Of a stretch of 12,748 bases of DNA, positions 1-6,253 are shown one piece after another. Position 1 is the first letter of the stretch. The number at the start of each line of letters is the position of its first letter. The notes beneath the pieces were generated by a model. It did no database searches and was not told the DNA's origin. It saw only the letters and a program-made list of their open reading frames with translations. Source of the stretch: an archaeon (GTDB lineage Archaea > Iainarchaeota > Iainarchaeia > CSSED10-239). The position numbers and the translations under genes are program-made. The stretch covers positions 1-12,748 of the forward strand of contig JAKQTP010000105.1 of the NCBI GenBank assembly GCA_029563035.1. Direction: 5' to 3'.

Positions 1-473
1 TCTCCTCTATCTTTAAATAAAGAATTAATTTGTAAGTTATGTACAGCATCTTTTAAGAAATCATACATTACGAAGGTTCTAAAATACGATTGCATAGTAG
101 CAAATATAACTTTATCTTGACTTACCCTGTCTATAAAATGTAATCTTATAAAAGGTGCATCAGTAGGTTCTAAAGTAGGTTCTAAAGTAAATGCTAAGCT
201 ACTAACTTTATTAGAATGAGCTTTATAAGCTTTCTTGGACAATGAAGATATAGCATTAGTATACAAAGTATCTGATAATTTTACAGTACTAGTACTATCA
301 CGATATCCAAATTTTAGAGCTGATCCAGTATAAGCACTTAATACTTTACCACTGGTAGATATAGCAGCTATTTCACCAATTGCAAGATCTGTAAGATATT
401 TACCTGTTCTGTTATCAGTATTCGATACAGAACTTGCGATTAATAATTGTTCAACATTATTTTGTAATCTCAT
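1..473 (-). CDS. Partial virion-type protein, N-terminal 157 residues (cut by left edge)
   Basis: An open frame starts at the ATG complementary to 471-473 and runs without a stop off the left edge, giving about 157 residues. The protein begins MRLQNNVEQLLIASSV and continues with Ser/Thr-rich, beta-prone segments (for example TSGKVLSAYTGSALKFGYRD), without a signal peptide or membrane segment. Near residue 98 it carries a duplicated Leu-Glu-Pro-Thr unit produced by a 12-base tandem repeat. It is the last gene visible in the capsid and connector operon, 62 bases downstream of the 275-residue ring-type gene. A tail, collar or tail-adaptor component is therefore the most likely role, but that rests on position and composition only, and I do not recognise a family. 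The gap before it has no clean Bacteroidota promoter, so it is probably transcribed from upstream. Confidence 0.75.
   Translation of the reverse strand, partial: MRLQNNVEQLLIASSVSNTDNRTGKYLTDLAIGEIAAISTSGKVLSAYTGSALKFGYRDSTSTVKLSDTLYTNAISSLSKKAYKAHSNKVSSLAFTLEPTLEPTDAPFIRLHFIDRVSQDKVIFATMQSYFRTFVMYDFLKDAVHNLQINSLFKDRG
163..186. repeat. 12-base tandem duplication inside the partial gene
   Basis: The 12-base unit gtaggttctaaa occurs twice, back to back and identically (163-174 and 175-186). On the coding (minus) strand it adds four residues in frame, giving Thr-Leu-Glu-Pro-Thr-Leu-Glu-Pro-Thr. Perfect identity suggests a recent slippage duplication, though two copies is the minimum for such a call. 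Confidence 0.7.
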
Positions 474-535
474 TTTTAAATGTATTTTAAAATAAATAAA
501 TATTTAACCTTTGCGGTATCAAATTTTTATGTTTT

Positions 536-1363
536 TTATTCTTCAGTTTGTTTTTCATTTTTCACTTGTTCTTCTTGCTGAACTTGTTTTTCTTTTGGTT
601 GTTCTTCTGATTGTTCTTCAGCATTTCTTCTACCAAAAGCAAATTCTAAAGCCAAGTTTATAATTATACCAGAATATTCCGCTGGTATATTTATCACAGA
701 ATTATTTAATAAATCAATTTTTTCTATCTCATTTAAATAAATACATTTATACTTTAATATAAATGTATCTTTAGGAAATATTATTTCATGTCTACTACCA
801 TTATCTATTCTCCAAGCTAATCCATCATCATTCCATAAATAAGGTTTTTTAAATGGATTATTTTTATTTATGTTATATTCATCATAAGTTATTGGTTTTA
901 CTTTAGCTACAACTTGTTCTACTTCTGGAGGTTGTTCATTATCTATTACTACAATATTCTTATAATTTGGATCTTCACTCGGTTCAGGTGGTAAAAATCC
1001 ATCTTCGTATCCTGGAGCTTCAGGAGCATGTATATCATGTATTTCCTTATTAGGAGATTGTTTAGTTAATATGCAAGATTCTTGTAATACTTTTATACAA
1101 CCTACTGGTATATTTATATATACTGAGTTATCTCCTAAAGGTACTATAGGACTTGCAAATATGTTTGTTTCATAACTTCTAATATAATAAGAAAAGAATT
1201 TTCTACCTTCCTCATCTCTATCAAGTTTTGGATACATCCTTAACCATAATAAATGAACAGCTTCATTTAACCAAGTTTCTATCTGAGATGAAATTGGTAT
1301 TCTTGAAGTTTCTAAGTTTAACTTAGATATTAGAATATGATATAAATCAAGACTTTGTATCAT
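536..1363 (-). CDS. Probable head-tail ring/connector protein, 275 aa
   Basis: The N-terminal part (residues 1-60) is helical and amphipathic (IETWLNEAVHLLWLRMYP), followed by beta-rich stretches (70-100 and 185-212) and a hydrophobic helix near 228-245. This helix, strand, helix plan resembles the gene immediately upstream, and both match in style the portal-proximal ring proteins of crAss-like phages and the P22-gp4-like connector group. That match is from memory. Two segments look disordered: an acidic Pro-rich insert at about 113-150 and a Glu/Gln/Lys-only tail at about 248-275. The start overlaps the end of the 210-residue gene by 17 bases, implying translational coupling. The stop is TAA. 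Expected role: part of the ring stack between portal and tail. Confidence is high that it is a gene and moderate on the function. Confidence 0.8.
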   Translation of the reverse strand: MIQSLDLYHILISKLNLETSRIPISSQIETWLNEAVHLLWLRMYPKLDRDEEGRKFFSYYIRSYETNIFASPIVPLGDNSVYINIPVGCIKVLQESCILTKQSPNKEIHDIHAPEAPGYEDGFLPPEPSEDPNYKNIVVIDNEQPPEVEQVVAKVKPITYDEYNINKNNPFKKPYLWNDDGLAWRIDNGSRHEIIFPKDTFILKYKCIYLNEIEKIDLLNNSVINIPAEYSGIIINLALEFAFGRRNAEEQSEEQPKEKQVQQEEQVKNEKQTEE

Positions 1364-1979
1364 CTGTTGTTACTGGTTGTATTCGTATATTATCTGATGC
1401 AGCTTTAGCTAAATTTGCTGCATAACTTATTACAGAATCAATTAATACATCACTTATTATTAATGTATCATCTTGTATCTCAGGTATATAAACTAAATCT
1501 GGAATAGCTCTTACAGCTTTTATATAAACATTAAGAATACTTGTAAATGAATCCCCTACAAAATATAACTTGTTACCTATATAAGAATATAATATATTAT
1601 TAAAAATAGATATTTCAGATTTATCACCAATTTTAAATAAAACCTCCAAATTAACAGGATAAGCTTCTACTTTAGTAAGTTCTACTTTAGGATAATTCGT
1701 TCTAGATACATCAGTATATACACTAATAATATGTCTAATTGGAGTACTTAAATTAACCTCAACTACATTAGTATTATCTAATACATCGATAGTTTCTGTA
1801 TTAAGATCTATTACTGGACATAAATTATAAGCTTTATTTCTAAATGCAGTATCTACTATTGATCTTGAAGCATCTGAAATAAATGTTAATATTTCTTCAT
1901 CTTCATATCCTTTAGCAGATAATGAATATATCCTATCATAATATACCAAGAACTTTTCTATAGCTTCACTTGCTTTCAT
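1347..1979 (-). CDS. Probable head-tail connector/ring protein, 210 aa
   Basis: An N-terminal helical segment (residues 1-50, MKASEAIEKFLVYYDRIYSL onwards) is followed by a beta-rich core (about 55-155) that includes NILYSYIGNKLYFVG at 128-142. A C-terminal helix runs over about 175-195 (SDVLIDSVISYAANLAKAAS). This arrangement is typical of portal-adjacent adaptor proteins in podovirus-like heads, and the position downstream of the MCP agrees with that. It overlaps the upstream 291-residue gene by 14 bases and the downstream ring-type gene by 17, so the three are likely translated together. The stop is TGA. No enzymatic motif, signal peptide or membrane helix is seen. It may be a distant paralogue of the 275-residue neighbour; I infer this from similar architecture only. 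The exact ring number within the crAss virion cannot be assigned by eye. Confidence 0.8.
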   Translation of the reverse strand: MKASEAIEKFLVYYDRIYSLSAKGYEDEEILTFISDASRSIVDTAFRNKAYNLCPVIDLNTETIDVLDNTNVVEVNLSTPIRHIISVYTDVSRTNYPKVELTKVEAYPVNLEVLFKIGDKSEISIFNNILYSYIGNKLYFVGDSFTSILNVYIKAVRAIPDLVYIPEIQDDTLIISDVLIDSVISYAANLAKAASDNIRIQPVTTDDTKS

Positions 1980-2841
1980 CAGAACTTAAAAGTTTTAATT
2001 TTATATCTTGATTTTTAGGATTTTTAAGAAAATCAAGTAATAAATTCATACTCATAGTTTCTTCAACACCATCTATAAGATATGACGCACCTTTACGTTT
2101 TATCTTTCCTTTTATTAAACATTGATATACAAAAACTTTTTCTTCAAAACGTGGATCAGTGAATATATCATAAAATGTATCTGTTTCTTTATCAATAGCT
2201 TCTGTAAGTTCTAATAATGCATCTACATCATTTATAGTATTCATGTTTTTAGTTTTACCAGCTTTTAGATAATACATAGATAAAAGTCCTTTTAGTTTTG
2301 AAGGAGAATCTTTTATATCTATAAACTTCTTCATTACTAATAACTGTTTTGTTATTTTATCTATCTTAGATTGTTCTTCATATTCTTTATCTCGTATAGC
2401 GAATTTATAAGTTCCCTTATTAAACCTTTCTTCCCAACTAGGAGCTATTAAATCAGAATAACATAATATAAATTTATATTTTAAATAATCTAAAGGATTA
2501 GATAAATCCAATATTACAGGTTCACGTGTTAAATCTACTATAAATGTGTTCCAATAACAGTTTTTATCAAATATAGATAATGCACCTTCTTCTATACGTA
2601 GATCAGAATTATAAAAAAATTCTTTTTCTTCTGGTGTTAGAGGATCTATAATATGTCCAAGTTTTGTATCATAAGGTGTACCATGCAGTCGTATTTTAGA
2701 ACCTTCAAATAAGAAAGCTCCTACATGATTAGGATGTATATCTTGTAAAAAGCTTGATCCTTCTCTTAGCACGGGATATACAACAATCTTCTTGTTTTTT
2801 AAAGGGGATTCCACAATATTTTCTTCGGTTTTTGTTTTCAT
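1966..2841 (-). CDS. Conserved structural-type protein downstream of MCP, 291 aa
   Basis: The N-terminal third is beta-rich (KIVVYPVLREGSSFLQ at 18-33, GAFLFEGSKIRLHG at 41-54), followed by DPLTPEEKEFF (66-76) and a conserved-looking block LDLSNPLDYLKYKFILCYSD (111-130) ending in APSW. The C-terminal half is helical and charged. I recall similar proteins directly after the capsid gene in crAss-like and other Bacteroidota phages, where they are annotated as structural or unknown; no enzyme motif is visible. The start lies 12 bases after the MCP stop, and the end overlaps the 210-residue gene by 14 bases, so it is firmly part of the capsid and connector operon. A head-completion or capsid-associated role is an inference from position. 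The stop is TGA. Confidence 0.8.
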   Translation of the reverse strand: MKTKTEENIVESPLKNKKIVVYPVLREGSSFLQDIHPNHVGAFLFEGSKIRLHGTPYDTKLGHIIDPLTPEEKEFFYNSDLRIEEGALSIFDKNCYWNTFIVDLTREPVILDLSNPLDYLKYKFILCYSDLIAPSWEERFNKGTYKFAIRDKEYEEQSKIDKITKQLLVMKKFIDIKDSPSKLKGLLSMYYLKAGKTKNMNTINDVDALLELTEAIDKETDTFYDIFTDPRFEEKVFVYQCLIKGKIKRKGASYLIDGVEETMSMNLLLDFLKNPKNQDIKLKLLSSDESK

Positions 2842-2853
2842 ATTATTATATTA

Positions 2854-4341
2854 TTAAATTGCACATTTATAAACTAAACATTTAGTGGGATCAGTTACCT
2901 TAACTCCACCCATGAAAAATCTATGATGTACGTATCCATCAATAGGATTAGACATTATATTGTTTTGTATCATAGAATAATCTGCTACAAAAGGATTACG
3001 TAATCCTGGTTCATAACCTTTGATATCTTCCATACCTCTTTGATAAACCATACTAATATTACGTTCACCATTTGTAGTACCAATATCTAATATATCATAA
3101 GTATAAGATTCAGCAGTTCCACCATCAGGATGAGGAATTTTATTTATAATAGGATCATCTTTTATTGGATCTAGCATAAAATCAAATACTACTCCATTAG
3201 GACCTCTAAAACTCTTAAACTGACCTTTAAACTCAGCATCACCACTACTAGACATAGATATAAACTGATTAACACTTCTAATAGGTTCAAAGAATTGTTC
3301 ACCATATTTTGCAATTTGTTCACTGGCTTGTATTAAACCACGTTCACCAGTACGTACAAGAAACTGACGTTTATCAAAAGGTAATCTATTAGTAGCTAAG
3401 TCTAATACAACATTCAAAAATCCTTTTATTGTAAAATTTCTAACAGGATAAAATGCTGTACTTGAAGTCTCAATCTGTTGTCTTAAACCTGCACCTTGAG
3501 AATATTCATAACCAGATTTTCCTTTATTTTTAAATGTACCATCAGGAGCTCTATTTATACGAGAATAATATAACATATAATTCTTTTCTTGTACATATTG
3601 ACGGTCAAACTCCCAATCTCTATACTGTTGCCATAAATTAGTTTTTATAATAGAATTAGTTCTTGGATCACGTACTTGAATAGTAAATCCCATAGGACGA
3701 CTAATCATATTTCCAGGAACAGTATCTTCCATACGTAATCTTGTAAATAAATTCTTCATCTTAAATGGAGTGCTATATCTTACTTTACCACCCTTTTTAG
3801 ATAAAGTACTTTCTACACCAGAATAAAGTTTACTAAACTTTGTACCAGGTAAAAGTTCTTCATAAGGAATAAACAATAAAGCATCACCTGTTACTAATTC
3901 ACAATCATATACCCAATAAGATCCTTCAGGTCTTGCATCATCAAGTATTCTTATTTGATATTCATGTTTATGACCTTCTATAATATTTACATCGAAAAAA
4001 TAAGCTTCTGGAAATACTAGTTGAAATCTACTATAATTAAATCCAGTTTTATCAGTAGGTACGATAGCTGTATTATCTATACGAGCTTCTATTAAAGGAA
4101 CATTTTTTTCTTCTGAGTTCATCAGATCCCAGATAAAATCATCATCAGAATCAAGATAGATTGGAGTAGAAATACTTTTTAAGTAAGCTCCAAAATCTAT
4201 CAAGTTATAGTTACTAGCAAATACCATAGATGTTAAGGTAGATGCTTTTTGCGTTAAGTTACCAAAAGCCGCAGATAAGTGATTCTTAGTTGTTAAACCT
4301 CCCCATTCTTTCGGTTGGTATTCTTGAAGTAATAGTTTCAT
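2854..4341 (-). CDS. Major capsid protein (HK97-fold, crAss-like)
   Basis: This protein should form the icosahedral shell. At 495 residues it is close to the usual size of crAss-like MCPs. The N-terminus (MKLLLQEYQPKEWGGLTTKN) is followed by long beta-rich and loop segments, many aromatic and Arg/Gly-rich stretches (RDWEFDRQYVQEKNYMLYYS, about 235-260), and a C-terminus HHRFFMGGVKVTDPTKCLVY, all reminiscent of the crAss-like MCP. It follows the putative scaffold gene by 20 bases and precedes the 291-residue structural gene by 12, which is the classic scaffold-MCP order. Codon use is A/T-rich like its neighbours. The call rests on recalled similarity, size and gene order. A Hidden Markov comparison with Crassvirales MCP profiles would settle it. 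The stop is TAA. Confidence 0.85.
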   Translation of the reverse strand: MKLLLQEYQPKEWGGLTTKNHLSAAFGNLTQKASTLTSMVFASNYNLIDFGAYLKSISTPIYLDSDDDFIWDLMNSEEKNVPLIEARIDNTAIVPTDKTGFNYSRFQLVFPEAYFFDVNIIEGHKHEYQIRILDDARPEGSYWVYDCELVTGDALLFIPYEELLPGTKFSKLYSGVESTLSKKGGKVRYSTPFKMKNLFTRLRMEDTVPGNMISRPMGFTIQVRDPRTNSIIKTNLWQQYRDWEFDRQYVQEKNYMLYYSRINRAPDGTFKNKGKSGYEYSQGAGLRQQIETSSTAFYPVRNFTIKGFLNVVLDLATNRLPFDKRQFLVRTGERGLIQASEQIAKYGEQFFEPIRSVNQFISMSSSGDAEFKGQFKSFRGPNGVVFDFMLDPIKDDPIINKIPHPDGGTAESYTYDILDIGTTNGERNISMVYQRGMEDIKGYEPGLRNPFVADYSMIQNNIMSNPIDGYVHHRFFMGGVKVTDPTKCLVYKCAI

Positions 4342-4361
4342 TGATTTGTAATTTTTAAAAA

Positions 4362-5423
4362 TTAAAGTTTAATATAATTAAGTATCTCAGCTCCAAGCTC
4401 ATCAATAGCTGGCTTAGAACCCATTCGTTTCATATCATTTATTTTTACTGCATCTTCTATATCTTTAGAAAGTTTTTGTTTTCCTATAGATTTAAATGCA
4501 CTAAAATCTTTAAATCCTTTTGTCATTATAAATGTAAGTGCAAAACCAACATCAAATCTTATAGGATCTTCCATTCTAGCTTTTATAATATCACTTACTT
4601 TTTCACCAGAAGGTAATGTATGATTTTGTTTAAAAAGAGAATCTAATGCTTTTATTTTTAGCTCTTTAGTAATAGGTACACCATCAAAATCTTTTAATTC
4701 TTCTAAACTTTGTCTGAAAGAATTAATATATTCTTCTTCTTGTTTTTTTAATAATTCTTTCTCTTGTTTTTGTTTTTCTATAAGTTGTTGTTCATAATCT
4801 TCGTAATATTTTATTAGTTTTGGTAAAGCTTTTTTAGTTTTATCTTCTAATTTTTTCAAAGTTTTTAATTCTTCTAACTCATCATTTATTTCTTCATTAT
4901 CAAATCCTTTTAATTTTAAAAATTCTTTATATAAAGTTTCTGATAAATCTTCAGTTAAATCTTCTTCGTTTATAGATTTAAGATATTCAATAGTTTTTCT
5001 ATGTTCAACTATTTCATCAATATTAGAAACATTCTGTTTTAAATCTATTAAATCCTTAAAAGATTCTGGTATACTTTCTTTTACTTTTCTTTGTACTTCT
5101 TCATCTATAATATCTATTAAATCTTTAGCAGATTCTATTTTTCTATTTTTGTCAATTTCAGAGATAACTCCTTCCTCTAATAAAGTTTGTGCCATAACCC
5201 CAAAAACCGAAGAATCTTTCTTAGAACCAGAAGGAGTTTCTCTGGATGGTTCAAAATCTATTTCAAATATATCATCATCGGTTTCTTTCTTTGAAACATT
5301 CTTTTTTTCTGGAGATTCAGTTTCTTGTGTATTACTTTGTTCTTCATTTTTTGTTTTTATATCTTCATTAAGATCTTCTAACACAAAATCCTCAACTCCA
5401 CTAAAATCTAATTCTTCATTCAT
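4362..5423 (-). CDS. Putative capsid scaffolding/assembly protein, 353 aa
   Basis: The N-terminus (residues 1-70) is very acidic and apparently disordered (MNEELDFSGVEDFVLEDLNE, later DDDIFEIDFEP). Helical segments rich in Glu/Lys/Leu follow, with a strong coiled coil at about 180-245 that includes QQLIEKQKQEKELLKKQEEE. The C-terminal part (about 250-353) is more folded, ending in a basic patch KRMGSKPAIDELG. Acidic, coiled-coil proteins encoded directly before the MCP are usually scaffolds that guide capsid assembly and are removed or cleaved afterwards; this one fits that profile. No protease motif is visible in it or elsewhere in the window. It starts after a 92-base gap with its own putative promoter, so it may be transcribed separately as the first gene of the capsid block. 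The function is inferred from position and composition. Confidence 0.75.
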   Translation of the reverse strand: MNEELDFSGVEDFVLEDLNEDIKTKNEEQSNTQETESPEKKNVSKKETDDDIFEIDFEPSRETPSGSKKDSSVFGVMAQTLLEEGVISEIDKNRKIESAKDLIDIIDEEVQRKVKESIPESFKDLIDLKQNVSNIDEIVEHRKTIEYLKSINEEDLTEDLSETLYKEFLKLKGFDNEEINDELEELKTLKKLEDKTKKALPKLIKYYEDYEQQLIEKQKQEKELLKKQEEEYINSFRQSLEELKDFDGVPITKELKIKALDSLFKQNHTLPSGEKVSDIIKARMEDPIRFDVGFALTFIMTKGFKDFSAFKSIGKQKLSKDIEDAVKINDMKRMGSKPAIDELGAEILNYIKL

Positions 5424-5446
5424 AAATTAAATATTTTTTACATTAC

Positions 5447-5455
5447 GCAAATATA
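5447..5455 (-). promoter_or_regulatory. Bacteroidota-type -7 box upstream of scaffold/MCP genes
   Basis: On the minus strand this reads TATATTTGC, an exact match to the Bacteroidota sigma-ABfr -7 consensus TAnnTTTGC. It lies in the only sizeable gap inside the operon (5424-5515), 24 bases ahead of the scaffold ATG. A matching TTTG -33 element about 20 bases further upstream is not evident. The same box with nearly the same distance to an ATG occurs ahead of the GroES-like gene. It would give the scaffold and capsid genes a separate late transcript. Confidence 0.5.
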
Positions 5456-5515
5456 ATAATAAGTTTCAATAAAATTATAAAAATATATCACAAATTTGTA
5501 TTCGTATATAATAAA

Positions 5516-6253
5516 TTATGTAATATTTATATTTTTGATTATCATATATTCTGGGATTTCATCTTCTTTAAACGGAATATAACAATTATCATCATCAAGC
5601 TCAGCTTGTATATTGCATATTAAGAATAATTTTTTATCAGGATATAAATTTTTAGTTTTAAAATAAGGATATCTATCTAAATACCATGTAATATATTTTT
5701 TAGTTATTAATACTCCAAAACGATGGTAATTTAAAGATAAATCTGTATTATGTTTAAAACCACTACGTTTACTACAATGTTTTTCATTTTTAAAATAATG
5801 ATAAGTAAATGTAAAATATCTTGAGTCTTTACCCATTAATTCTACAATATCTATTTCAGGTAACCAAGTGTCTATGTTATACATCCATATAGCTGGAAAA
5901 TATTTAAATCCACGTGGTGGCATTTTAGCTTCTACTTCTATGTATCCTTTATTAATATTAATACATTTATGAGATGATATCAATCCTCCTGTATTTATTA
6001 TATCATTTTCTTTATCTGCTTTTAAAAATATCTCATCATCTTTAATTTCTATATTTTGTTTTCTCCATATTAAATCACATTTTCTTGTATCAGATTCTCC
6101 ACTCCAAGGTTCTCTATAATCAAAACCATATTCCCATAAATTCTTACCATTTATACTTATATATGGTTCATTTTTTAGATGAAGCTTTGGTTTAAATATT
6201 TTGTAAAATATTATATTTAGTACCTCAAATAAAGATAAATTATTTATTGTCAT
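5516..6253 (-). CDS. GH16-family glycoside hydrolase (laminarinase/agarase-like), 245 aa
   Basis: This is predicted to cleave internal beta-glycosidic bonds in polysaccharides such as beta-1,3-glucans or galactans. The GH16 signature is visible: GGLISSHKCININKGYIEVE (89-108), then MPPRGFKYFPAIWM (111-124), then the catalytic EIDIVE at 133-138. E133 is the expected nucleophile, D135 the assistant and E138 the acid/base, the E-x-D-x-x-E form of the laminarinase, agarase and carrageenase branch. His-containing YHYF (151-154) and YITWYLDRYPYF (187-198) match later strands of the jelly-roll. At 245 residues it is a single, apparently complete domain with no signal peptide and no carbohydrate-binding module. 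The N-terminal 20 residues are mildly hydrophobic. The start overlaps the portal stop in ATGA. Its place between portal and scaffold suggests a virion-associated depolymerase or head-decorating enzyme, or a late lysis or release factor. The substrate cannot be read from the sequence. Confidence 0.85.
   Translation of the reverse strand: MTINNLSLFEVLNIIFYKIFKPKLHLKNEPYISINGKNLWEYGFDYREPWSGESDTRKCDLIWRKQNIEIKDDEIFLKADKENDIINTGGLISSHKCININKGYIEVEAKMPPRGFKYFPAIWMYNIDTWLPEIDIVELMGKDSRYFTFTYHYFKNEKHCSKRSGFKHNTDLSLNYHRFGVLITKKYITWYLDRYPYFKTKNLYPDKKLFLICNIQAELDDDNCYIPFKEDEIPEYMIIKNINIT

Noticed and set aside
100..108. Minus-strand TATATTTGC match to the promoter box
   Set aside because: It lies inside the coding frame of the partial gene (Val-Ile-Phe-Ala) and has no nearby downstream start visible; likely chance.
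505..514. Plus-strand TAACCTTTGC resembling a -7 box
   Set aside because: It has three rather than two bases between TA and TTTG, points against the genes, and has no gene downstream on that strand.
5149..5430. Plus-strand open frame of 93 residues, Ser/Phe-rich
   Set aside because: It lies fully opposite the acidic N-terminal half of the scaffold gene; its Ser/Phe-rich composition is the antisense of Glu/Lys/Asp codons, and it has no promoter or neighbours on that strand.
5490..5499. ACAAATTTGT palindrome after the GH16 gene as a terminator
   Set aside because: It is a 10-base palindrome without a loop, is A/T-only apart from its ends, and has no T run following it on the minus strand, so it does not look like an intrinsic terminator.
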